A DNA stretch of 64,000 nucleotides from Escarpia spicata (lineage: Eukaryota; Annelida; Polychaeta; Sabellida; Siboglinidae), in NCBI GenBank assembly GCA_963995525.1, contig OZ023207.1, forward strand, positions 2,758,105-2,822,104, in the 5' to 3' direction. The position numbers and the translations under genes are program-made. Every line of letters begins with the position of its first letter. The first letter of the stretch is position 1. The notes beneath the pieces were generated by a model, which did not search any database, was not told the origin of the DNA, and was given only the letters and a program-made list of their open reading frames with translations. Below, in pieces: positions 33,201 to 44,696 of the stretch.

Positions 33201-36200
33201 CTTCATGTGTATAAACCATGACATGGTACTGCTGGTTGTAGTTATCGATGGTTAGATTCTATTAACTCCTGCATGTGTATAAACCATGACATGGTACTGC
33301 TGGTTGTAGTTGTCGATGGTTAGATTCTATTAACTCCTCCATGTGTATAAACCATGACATGGTACTGCTGATTGTAGTTGTCGATGGTTAGATTCTATTA
33401 ACTCCTCCATGTGTATAAACCATGACATGGTACTGCTGATTGTAGTTGTCGATGGTTAGATTCTATTAACTCCTCCATGTGTATAAACCATGACATGGTA
33501 CTGCTGGTTGTAGTTGTCGATGGTTCGATTCTATTAACTCCTTCATGTGTATAAACCATGACATGGTACTGCTGGTTGTAGTTGTCGATGGTTAGATTTT
33601 ATTAACTCCTTCATGTGTATAAACCATGACATGGTACTGCTGGTTGTAGTTGTCGATGGTTAGATTCTATTAACTCCTTCATGTGTATAAACCATGACAT
33701 GGTACTGCTGGTTGTAGTTGTCGATGGTTAGATTCTATTAACTCCTCCATGTGTATAAACCATGACATGGTACTGCTGGTTGTAGGTGTCGATGGTTAGA
33801 TTCTATTAACTCCTTCATGTGTATAAACCATGACATGGTACTGCTGGTTGTAGTTGTCGATGGTTAGATTCTATTAACTCCTCCATGTGTATAAACCATG
33901 ACATGGTACTGCTGGTTGTAGTTGTCGATGGTTAGATTCTATTAACTCCTTCATGTGTATAAACCATGACATGGTACTGCTGGTTGTAGTTGTCGATGGT
34001 TAGATTCTATTAACTCCTCCATGTGTATAAACCATGACATGGTACTGCTGATTGTAGTTGTCTATGGTTAGATTCTATTAACTCCTCCATGTGTATAAAC
34101 CATGACATGGTACTGCTGGTTGTAGTTGTCGATGGTTAGATTCTATTAACTCCTCCATGTGTATAAACCATGACATGGTACTGCTGGTTGTAGTCGTCAA
34201 TGGTTAGATTCTATTAACTCCTTCATGTGTATAAACCATGACATGGTACTGCTGATTGTAGATGTCAATGGTTAGATTCTATTAACTCCTCCATGTGTAT
34301 AAACCATGACATGGTACTGCTGATTGTAGTTGTCAATGGTTAGATTCTATTAACTCCTCCATGTATATAAACCATGACATGGTACTGCTGATTGTAGTTG
34401 TCGATGGTTAGATTCTATTAACTCCTCCATGTGTATAAACCATGACATGGTACTGCTGGTTGTAGTTGTCAATGGTTAGATTCTATTAACTCCTCCATGT
34501 GTATAAACCATGACATGGTACTGCTGATTGTAGTTGTCAATGGTTAGATTCTATTAACTCCTCCATGTGTATAAACCATGACATGGTACTGCTGATTGTA
34601 GTTGTCGATGTTAGATTCTATTAACTCCTCCATGTGTATAAACCATGACATGGTACTGCTGGTTGTAGTTGTCGATGGTTAGATTCTATTAACTCCTCCA
34701 TGTGTATAAACCATGACATGGTACTGCTGATTGTAGTTGTCGATGGTTCGATTCTATTAACTCCTTCATGTGTATAAACCATGACATGGTACTGCTGATT
34801 GTAGTTGTCGATGGTTAGATTCTATTAACTCCTCCATGTGTATAAACCATGACATGGTACTGCTGATTGTAGTTGTCGATGGTTAGATTCTATTAACTCC
34901 TCCATGTGTATAATAAACCATGACATGGTACTGCTGGTTGTAGTTGTCGATGGTTAGATTCTATTAACTCCTTCATGTGTATAAACCATGACATGGTACT
35001 GCTGATTGTAGTTGTCGATGGTTAGATTCTATTAACTCCTCCATGTGTATAAACCATGACATGGTACTGCTGATTGTAGTTGTCGATGGTTAAATTCTAT
35101 TAAGTCCTCCATGTGTATAAACCATGACATGGTACTGCTGATTGTAGTCGTCGATGGTTAGATTCTATTAACTCCTCCATGTGTATAAACCATGACATGG
35201 TACTGCTGATTGTAGTCGTCGATGGTTAGATTCTATTAACTCCTCCATGTGTATAAACCATGACATGGTACTGCTGATTGTAGTCGTCGATGGTTAGATT
35301 CTATTAACTCCTCCATGTGTATAAACCATGACATGGTACTGCTGATTGTAGTCGTCGATGGTTAGATTCTATTAACTCCTCCATGTGTATAAACCATGAC
35401 ATGGTACTGCTGGTTGTAGTTGTCGATGGTTAGATTCTATTAACTCCTCCATGTGTATAAACCATGACATGGTACTGCTGATTGTAGTTATCGATGGTTA
35501 GATTCTATTAACTCCTCCATGTGTATAAACCATGACATGGTACTGCTGATTGTAGTTGTCGATGGTTAGATTCTATTAACTCCTCCATGTGTATAAACCA
35601 TGACATGGTACTGCTGATTGTAGTTGTCGATGGTTAGATTCTATTAACTCCTCCATGTGTATAATAAACCATGACATGGTACTGCTGGTTGTAGTTGTCG
35701 ATGGTTAGATTCTATTAACTCCTTCATGTGTATAAACCATGACATGGTACTGCTGATTGTAGTTGTCGATGGTTAGATTCTATTAACTCCTCCATGTGTA
35801 TAAACCATGACATGGTACTGCTGATTGTAGTTGTCGATGGTTAGATTCTATTAACTCCTCCATGTGTATAAACCATGACATGGTACTGCTGGTTGTAGTT
35901 GTCGATGGTTAGATTCTATTAACTCCTCCATGTGTATAAACCATGACATGGTACTGCTGGTTGTAGTTGTCGATGGTTAGATTCTATTAACTCCTCCATG
36001 TGTATAAACCATGACATGGTACTGCTGGTTGTAGTTGTCGATGGTTAGATTCTATTAACTCCTCCATGTGTATAAACCATGACATGGTACTGCTGATTGT
36101 AGTTGTCGATGGTTAGATTCTATTAACTCCTCCATGTGTATAAACCATGACATGGTACTGCTGGTTGTAGTTGTCAATGGTTAGATTCTATTAACTCCTC

Positions 36201-39200
36201 CATGTGTATAAACCATGACATGGTACTGCTGGTTGTAGTTGTCGATGGTTAGATTCTATTAACTCCTTCATGTGTATAAACCATGACATGGTACTGCTGG
36301 TTGTAGTTGTCAATGGTTAGATTCTATTAACTCCTCCATGTGTATAAACCATGACATGGTACTGCTGATTGTAGTTGTCGATGGTTAGATTCTATTAACT
36401 CCTCCATGTGTATAAACCATGACATGGTACTGCTGATTGTAGTTGTCGATGGTTAGATTCTATTAACTCCTCCATGTGTATAAACCATGACATGGTACTG
36501 CTGGTTGTAGTTGTCGATGGTTCGATTCTATTAACTCCTTCATGTGTATAAACCATGACATGGTACTGCTGATTGTAGTTGTCGATGGTTAGATTCTATT
36601 AACTCCTCCATGTGTATAAACCATGACATGGTACTGCTGGTTGTAGTTGTCAATGGTTAGATTCTATTAACTCCTCCATGTGTATAAACCATGACATGGT
36701 ACTGCTGGTTGTAGTTGTCAATGGTTAGATTCTATTAACTCCTCCATGTGTATAAACCATGACATGGTACTGCTGATTGTAGTTGTCGATGGTTAGATTC
36801 TATTAACTCCTCCATGTGTATAAACCATGACATGGTACTGCTGATTGTAGTTGTCGATGGTTAGATTCTATTAACTTCTCCATGTGTATAAACCATGACA
36901 TGGTACTGCTGATTGTAGTTGTCGATGGTTAGATTCTATTAACTCCTCCATGTGTATAAACCATGACATGGTACTGCTGGTTGTAGTTGTCGATGGTTCG
37001 ATTCTATTAACTCCTTCATGTGTATAAACCATGACATGGTACTGCTGGTTGTAGTTGTCGATGGTTAGATTCTATTAACTCCTTCATGTGTATAAACCAT
37101 GACATGGTACTGCTGGTTGTAGTTATCGATGGTTAGATTCTATTAACTCCTGCATGTGTATAAACCATGACATGGTACTGCTGGTTGTAGTTGTCGATGG
37201 TTAGATTCTATTAACTCCTCCATGTGTATAAACCATGACATGGTACTGCTGATTGTAGTTGTCGATGGTTAGATTCTATTAACTCCTCCATGTGTATAAA
37301 CCATGACATGGTACTGCTGATTGTAGTTGTCGATGGTTAGATTCTATTAACTCCTCCATGTGTATAAACCATGACATGGTACTGCTGGTTGTAGTTGTCG
37401 ATGGTTCGATTCTATTAACTCCTTCATGTGTATAAACCATGACATGGTACTGCTGGTTGTAGTTGTCGATGGTTAGATTTTATTAACTCCTTCATGTGTA
37501 TAAACCATGACATGGTACTGCTGGTTGTAGTTGTCGATGGTTAGATTCTATTAACTCCTTCATGTGTATAAACCATGACATGGTACTGCTGGTTGTAGTT
37601 GTCGATGGTTAGATTCTATTAACTCCTCCATGTGTATAAACCATGACATGGTACTGCTGGTTGTAGTTGTCGATGGTTAGATTCTATTAACTCCTCCATG
37701 TGTATAAACCATGACATGGTACTGCTGGTTGTAGGTGTCGATGGTTAGATTCTATTAACTCCTTCATGTGTATAAACCATGACATGGTACTGCTGGTTGT
37801 AGTTGTCGATGGTTAGATTCTATTAACTCCTCCATGTGTATAAACCATGACATGGTACTGCTGGTTGTAGTTGTCGATGGTTAGATTCTATTAACTCCTT
37901 CATGTGTATAAACCATGACATGGTACTGCTGGTTGTAGTTGTCGATGGTTAGATTCTATTAACTCCTCCATGTGTATAAACCATGACATGGTACTGCTGA
38001 TTGTAGTTGTCTATGGTTAGATTCTATTAACTCCTCCATGTGTATAAACCATGACATGGTACTGCTGGTTGTAGTTGTCGATGGTTAGATTCTATTAACT
38101 CCTTCATGTGTATAAACCATGACATGGTACTGCTGGTTGTAGTTGTCGATGGTTAGATTCTATTAACTCCTTCATGTGTATAAACCATGACATGGTACTG
38201 CTGGTTGTAGTTGTCGATGGTTAGATTCTATTAACTCCTCCATGTGTATAAACCATGACATGGTACTGCTGATTGTAGTTGTCGATGTTAGATTCTATTA
38301 ACTCCTCCATGTGTATAAACCATGACATGGTACTGCTGATTGTAGTTATCAATGGTTAGATTCTATTAACTCCTTCATGTGTATAAACCATGACATGGTA
38401 CTGCTGATTGTAGTTGTCAATGGTTAGATTCTATTAACTCCTCCATGTGTATAAACCATGACATGGTACTGCTGATTGTAGTTATCAATGGTTAGATTCT
38501 ATTAACTCCTCCATGTGTATAAACCATGTCATGGTACTGCTGATTGTAGTTATCAATGGTTAGATTCTATTAACTCCTTCATGTGTATAAACCATGACAT
38601 GGTACTGCTGATTGTAGTTGTCAATGGTTAGATTCTATTAACTCCTCCATGTGTATAAACCATGACATGGTACTGCTGATTGTAGTTATCAATGGTTAGA
38701 TTATATTAACTCCTCCATGTGTATAAACCATGTCATGGTACTGCTGATTGTAGTTATCAATGGTTAGATTCTATTAACTCCTTCATGTGTATAAACCATG
38801 ACATGGTACTGCTGATTGTAGTTGTCAATGGTTAGATTCTATTAACTCCTCCATGTGTATAAACCATGTCATGGTACTGCTGATTGTAGTTGTCAATGGT
38901 TAGATTCTATTAACTCCTCCATGTGTATAAACCATGACATGGTACTGCTGATTGTAGGCGTCGATGATTAGATTCTATTAACTCCTCCATGTGTATAAAC
39001 CATGACATGGTACTGCTGATTGTAGTTGTCGATGGTTAGATTCTATTAACTCCTCCATGTGTATAAACCATGACATGGTACTGCTGATTGTAGTTATCAA
39101 TGGTTAGATTCTATTAACTCCTTCATGTGTATAAACCATGACATGGTACTGCTGATTGTAGGCGTCGATGATTAGATTCTATTAACTCCTCCATGTGTAT

Positions 39201-40423
39201 AAACCATGACATGGTACTGCTGATTGTAGTTGTCGATGGTTAGATTCTATTAACTCCTCCATGTGTATAAACCATGACATGGTACTGCTGGTTGTAGTCG
39301 TCAATGGTTAGATTCTATTAACTCCTTCATGTGTATAAACCATGACATGGTACTGCTGGTTGTAGTCGTCGATGGTTAGATTCTATTAACTCCTCCATGT
39401 GTATAAACCATGACATGGTACTGCTGATTGTAGGCGTCGATGATTAGATTCTATTAACTCCTCCATGTGTATAAACCATGACATGGTACTGCTGATTGTA
39501 GTTGTCGATGGTTAGATTCTATTAACTCCTCCATGTGTATAAACCATGACATGGTACTGCTGATTGTAGTTATCAATGGTTAGATTCTATTAACTCCTTC
39601 ATGTGTATAAACCATGACATGGTACTGCTGATTGTAGGCGTCGATGATTAGATTCTATTAACTCCTCCATGTGTATAAACCATGACATGGTACTGCTGAT
39701 TGTAGTTGTCGATGGTTAGATTCTATTAACTCCTCCATGTGTATAAACCATGACATGGTACTGCTGATTGTAGTTGTCGATGGTTAGATTCTATTAACTC
39801 CTCCATGTGTATAAACCATGACATGGTACTGCTGGTTGTAGTCGTCAATGGTTAGATTCTATTAACTCCTTCATGTGTATAAACCATGACATGGTACTGC
39901 TGGTTGTAGTCGTCGATGGTTAGATTCTATTAACTCCTCCATGTGTATAAACCATGACATGGTACTGCTGATTGTAGTTGTCAATGGTTAGATTCTGTTA
40001 ACTCCTTCATGTGTATAAACCATGACATGGTACTGCTGGTTGTAGTTGTCAATGGTTAGATTCTATTAACTCCTCCATGTGTATAAACCATGACATGGTA
40101 CTGCTGATTGTAGTTGTCAATGGTTAGATTCTGTTAACTCCTTCATGTGTATAAACCATGACATGGTACTGCTGGTTGTAGTTGTCAATGGTTAGATTCT
40201 ATTAACTCCTTCATGTGTATAAACCATGTCATGGTACTGCTGATTGTAGTTGTCAATGTTTAGATTCTATTAACTCCTCCATGTGTATAAACCATGACAT
40301 GGTACTGCTGATTGTAGTTGTCGATGGTTAGATTCTATTAACTTCTCCATGTGTATAAACCATGACATAGTACTGCCGATTGTATTGTCGATGGTTAGAT
40401 TCTATTAACTCCTCCATGTGTAT
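30215..40423. repeat. 68-bp satellite, ~150 copies over 10.2 kb
   Basis: Unit AAACCATGACATGGTACTGC, TGATTGTAGTTGTCGATGGT, TAGATTCTATTAACTCCTCC, ATGTGTAT. Each unit holds the near-palindrome CCATGACATGG and TATAAA across the unit boundary. No frame of 60 codons occurs in the array. Diagnostic variants recur 3813-3949 bp apart, showing that a ~56-58-unit block was duplicated in tandem (about 30.3-34.2 kb and 34.2-38.1 kb). The last 2 kb has its own smaller-scale block repeats (TAGGCGTCGATGATTAG variant). Confidence 0.98.
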
Positions 40424-40907
40424 TCACCCATACAATTGCCTTTTGTTTCTCTTTAGTTTCACTTTGTGTTCAGGTGCACATGGCTTATTGAAACTGAAAG
40501 TACATATGAAATATATGTTGTCATCTTCTCTCTACCTAACATAGCAGACGTCGTCAACGTGACAGTCGTCATGGTGACAGTCGTCGTGGTTGCTTTATGG
40601 TTGTGTTATTCTATTATGCTTCAGTTGTAAATCGTACCATGAAACTATTAAGACTTGATTGCATAAGTACTCGCACACACACGCACACACACGAACGCAT
40701 GCGCACACACATGCACGCATGCGCACACACATGCACGCATGCGCACACACATTTCGTTGTCACAGTAGGATGTGACAAGTGTTGGTGTGACGTAACAATG
40801 TCACACTTATGACTGTTGTAAATGTTAGTCATTATGATGACATATGACAGCAAACAAGCTAGGTTGGACACTTGTGATCATAATGTGAGTGTGATGTCAT
40901 TGTGTTG
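40424..40907 (+). other. Unique intron sequence with an 18-bp repeat at 40680-40750
   Basis: GCACACACATGCACGCAT occurs about three times. No exon was seen. Confidence 0.6.
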
Positions 40908-41652
40908 TGTAGAAAACGTGTGACATTGGCCAACTGTGTGGCTGTCATATCTACAAATGTGACATTGGCCAACTGTGTGGGGCTGTCATATCTACAAATG
41001 TGACATTGGCCAACTGTGTGGGGCTGTCATATGTACAAATGTGACATTGGCCAACTGGGTGGGACAGTCATATGTACAGATGTGACATTGGCCAACTGGG
41101 TGGGACAGTCATATGTACAAATGTGACATTGGCCAACTGGATGGGACAGTCATATCTACAAATGTGACATTGGCCAACTGTGTGGGACAGTCATATCTAC
41201 AAATGTGACATTGACCAACTGGGTGGGACAGTCATATCTACAAATGTGGCATTGGCCAACTGGGTGGGACAGTCATATCTACAAATGTGACATTGGCCAA
41301 CTGTGTGGGACAGTCATATCTACAAATGTGACATTGTCCAACTGGGTGGGACAGTCATATCTACAAATGTGACATTGGCCAACTGGGTGTGACAGTCATA
41401 TCTACAAATGTGACATTGGCCAACTGTGTGGGACAGTCATATCTACAAATGTGACATTGGCCAACTGGGTGGGACAGTCATATCTACAAATGTGACATTG
41501 GCCAACTGGATGTGACAGTCATATCTACAAATGTGACATTGGCCAACTGTGTGGGACAGTCATATCTACAAATGTGACATTGGCCAACTGGGTGGGACAG
41601 TCATATCTACAAATGTGACATTGGCCAACTGGGTGGGACAGTCATATCTACA
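40908..41652. repeat. 41-bp minisatellite B, ~18 copies
   Basis: Unit GTGACATTGGCCAACTGGGT, GGGACAGTCATATCTACAAA, T. Unrelated in sequence to the other 41-bp array. It is followed by TGACAATGACA-rich degenerate sequence to 41815. Confidence 0.95.
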
Positions 41653-41851
41653 ATCTGACAATGATCAAGGTGTGATTGTGTTCTGATGACATGATAACAA
41701 CAATAGTATGTCACGTGACAATGACAGTGTTGTGTCATGTGACAGTGATAACATTGTCATGTGACAATGACAATGTTGAGTCATGTGACAATGACAAGCC
41801 TGTGTCCTGATGACGTGATGTCACTGTGCTGCTACATGAGGTGTGTTACAG

Positions 41852-41930
41852 AGCCAAGGCACCATCCAGCCACACACCATTGTCATCCTGCCTGACTCAA
41901 GCGGCCTCCAACTCCTGCTGTGCTACAACA
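41852..41930 (+). CDS. MAP4K4/TNIK: CNH-domain exon (IVILPDSSGLQLLLCYN)
   Basis: A 79-nt exon after GTGTTACAG with donor TACAACA/gtaagt. It encodes SQGTIQPHTIVILPDSSGL then QLLLCYN, aligning with the TPHAI..LP..DGMEMLLCYE segment of vertebrate paralogues. It is separated from the previous exon by the 17.3-kb satellite-filled intron. A long CA-rich array starts 16 nt after the donor. Confidence 0.94.
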
Positions 41931-41946
41931 GTAAGTGCAGGGACAC

Positions 41947-41947
41947 A

Positions 41948-42041
<94 letters not shown>

Positions 42042-42868
42042 ACACACTATACACACACAGGACACACTATACACACACAGGACAGACTACACACACACAC
42101 AGGACACCCTATACACATACAGGACAGACTACACATGCACACACAGGACACACTATACACACACACAGGACACACTACAGACACACACACACAGGACACA
42201 CTACAGACACACACACACAGGATACACTATACACACATAGGACACACTATACACACACAGGACAGACTACACATGCACACACAGGACACACAATACACAC
42301 ACAGGACACACTGTACACACACAGGACAGACTACACACACACACACACACAGGACAGACTACACATGCACACACAGGACACACTACAGACACACACACAC
42401 AGGATACACTATACAAACATAGGACACACTACACACACACACAGGACACACTATACACACACAGTACACACTATACACACACAGGACACAGGACACAGGA
42501 CACAGGACACAGGACACACTACACACAGGACACACTACACACTCACACACAAGACAGACTACACACACACAGGTCAGACTACACACACACACACAGGTGA
42601 CACTACACACACAGACACACATACGCACACTACACACACACTACACATACCCAGGGTACATTACACACACACAGGACATGCTACACACACACACAGGACA
42701 CACTACACACACACACACACACACACAGGATAGACTACACACACAGGACACACTACACAGACACACACAGGACAGACTACACACACACAGACACACACAG
42801 GACACACTACACAGACACACACAGGACAGACTACACACACAGACACACACAGACACACTACACACACG
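41947..42868. repeat. CA-rich microsatellite/minisatellite complex
   Basis: A pure CA run at 41950-42039, then ACACACAGGACACACTATAC-type units with TACAGACACAC and GCACACACAGG variants. It starts 16 nt after the donor of exon 41852-41930. His/Thr-rich frames are artefacts. Confidence 0.95.
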
Positions 42869-42888
42869 TGATAGCCTTGATACTAGTC

Positions 42889-43098
42889 AAGTTGCTCCAG
42901 TTCACTCAGCTATAGACAGTGGTGGATATTTGTGTACGAATAGTCTTTGCACGGTAATTGCAGTGTGGCTGAATGCTCCCTGAGAAGTTGAGGTGGTGTT
43001 CGATTGAACTACCAGTGAGTAAATTGTAAAGTGCTTTGAGCAGTCCTGAGGACTGAATACCGTACTATATAAGAACATGTCTTTGCTTAAGATTATTA
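42889..43098 (+). mobile_element. SINE fragment (3' part)
   Basis: Shares GGATATTTGTGTACGAATAG, AATTGCAGTGTGGCTGAATG and GTAAAGTGCTTTGAGCAGTC with the copy at 7775. The tRNA-like head is missing. Confidence 0.82.
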
Positions 43099-43563
43099 TT
43101 TACAGTAACCTGCTGTAGTAAACCGACCAGTGATTGTCTGCATTTACCCAGGTAGTGGAGAATCAGCCCTGTGTTAAATTTCATTTCAAATTACACTGAA
43201 AATTACATGATTTGATGTTGTTTCATAAATAACGTCAATGTGACTGCCTCCTAGAACGTAACAGTTGCTACTCCAAATTTTGAATCCCTACAGACATAAT
43301 ACATTGATGTAGGATGAAAGGTTCAGAAGGTAGGGCCGTTTCAAAATCATTGCTTAAAGGTGTCCCCCGCGGCCCCAAGGGGGGGTGATCATTGTACACT
43401 TGGACCAGAAATGTTACTTACACAGTAATACACACCAACCTATCAGGCGGTATCAAAAAGTAAACTTTTACAACTTGAAATGACTGAGGGTCTGCTCACC
43501 CCACTGAGGTCCTTGGGTCTTTGGTGCACTTCAATGTTAGGAGATGTTTATGTTTGTGTCCAG
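43099..43563 (+). other. Unique intron sequence
   Basis: No feature apart from a GC-rich patch (CCCCCGCGGCCCCAAGGGGG) near 43363. Confidence 0.55.
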
Positions 43564-43644
43564 ACGAAGGTGTCTACGTCGACACGTACGGCAAGATCAC
43601 CAAGAACGTAGTGCTGCAGTGGGGAGAACAACCCACCTCAGTGG
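43564..43644 (+). CDS. MAP4K4/TNIK: CNH-domain exon ([21 protein letters not shown])
   Basis: An 81-nt exon after TTTGTGTCCAG with donor TCAGTGG/gtgagt. It encodes [19 protein letters not shown] and WGEQPTSV, matching the family. Phase 1 in, phase 1 out. The following 603-nt intron is almost entirely a 33-bp array. Confidence 0.96.
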
Positions 43645-43649
43645 GTGAG

Positions 43650-44245
43650 TAACACCTTGTCTTGTGTCTACATCAACAGTCACATCACCTTGTCTTGTGT
43701 CTACAGTCTACACCAACAGTCGTGTCACCTTGTCTTGTGTCTACATCAACAGTCACATCACCTTGTCTTGTGTCTACAGTCGTGTCACCTTGTCTTGTGT
43801 CTACACCAACAGTCACGTCACCTTGTCTTGTGTCTACACCAACAGTCACATCACCTTGTCTTGTGTCTACACCAACCGTCACATCACCTTGTCTTGTGTC
43901 TACAGTCTACACCAACAGTCGTGTCACCTTGTCTTGTGTCTACATCAACAGTCACATCACCTTGTCTTGTGTCTACAGTCTACACCAACAGTCGTTTCAC
44001 CTTGTCTTGTGTCTACATCAACGGTCATGTCACCTTGTCTTGTGTCTACACCAACAGTCACATCACCTTGTCTTTTGTCTACATCAACAGTCACATCACC
44101 TTGTCTTGTTTCTACATCAACAGTCATGTCACCTTGTCTTGTGTCTACACCAGCAGTCATGTCACCTTGTATTGTGCCATCATCAACAATCAGATAATCT
44201 TGTCTTGTGTCTATATGAACAGTCACATCACCTTGTCTTGTGTTC
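43650..44245. repeat. 33-bp minisatellite filling an intron, acceptor-like units
   Basis: Unit ACCTTGTCTTGTGTCTACAC plus CAACAGTCACATC, about 17 copies, some with an extra TCTACAG. The unit resembles the real junction at 44248 (CCTTGTCTTGTGTTCAG/CC and then TACATCAGCACTGGTCAGAT). Confidence 0.93.
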
Positions 44246-44247
44246 AG

Positions 44248-44387
44248 CCTACATCAGCACTGGTCAGATCATGGGCTGGGGTCACAAGGCCATAGAGATC
44301 CGGTCAGTGTCCACCGGTCACCTTGATGGCGTCTTCATGCACAAGAAGGCTCAACGACTCAAGTTCCTCTGTGAGAGAAATGACAAG
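44248..44387 (+). CDS. MAP4K4/TNIK: CNH-domain exon (QIMGWG...[11 protein letters not shown])
   Basis: A 140-nt exon after CTTGTGTTCAG with donor GACAAG/gtgagt. It encodes [38 protein letters not shown] and KFLCERNDK, nearly invariant in MAP4K4/TNIK/MINK1. Both its acceptor and its donor sequences recur in the flanking introns as minisatellite units. Confidence 0.97.
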
Positions 44388-44612
44388 GTGAGTGAATGAG
44401 TGAAAAGACAAGGTGAGTGAATGTCTGAAATGAAAGGTGAATGAATGACTGAAATAACAATGTGAGTGAAATGACAAGGTGAGTGAATAAGTGAAATGAC
44501 AAGGTTGGTGAATGAGTGAAATGACAAGGTGAGTGAATGAGTGAAATGAGAAGGTGAATGAATGAGAAAAATGACAAGATGAGTGAAATGACTAAGTGAG
44601 TGAATGTTCCAG
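44388..44612. repeat. ~25-bp minisatellite filling the last intron, donor-like units
   Basis: The whole 225-bp intron is copies of GTGAGTGAATGAGTGAAATG plus ACAAG, i.e. the exon end GAAATGACAAG and its donor gtgagtga, nine times with drift. Confidence 0.93.
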
Positions 44613-44696
44613 GTGTTCTTCTCGTCCATCCGCTCTGGCTCGTCATGTCAGATCTACTTTATGACTCTCAACAAGCCCGGCCTTCTCAACTGGTGA
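44613..44696 (+). CDS. MAP4K4/TNIK: Terminal CNH exon and stop (VFFSSIRSG...LNW*)
   Basis: An 84-nt final coding exon after GAATGTTCCAG. It encodes VFFSSIRSGSSCQIYFMTL and NKPGLLNW, then TGA. The C-terminal Asn-Trp is the usual end of this kinase family, so the protein is complete at its C-terminus. Confidence 0.97.
   Translation: MFFSSIRSGSSCQIYFMTLNKPGLLNW

Noticed and set aside
28556..40423. CRISPR-like regular spacing of repeats
   Set aside because: Units are contiguous without unique spacers, and the genome is eukaryotic; these are satellites.
41826..42983. Thr/His-rich proteins
   Set aside because: CA microsatellite complex.
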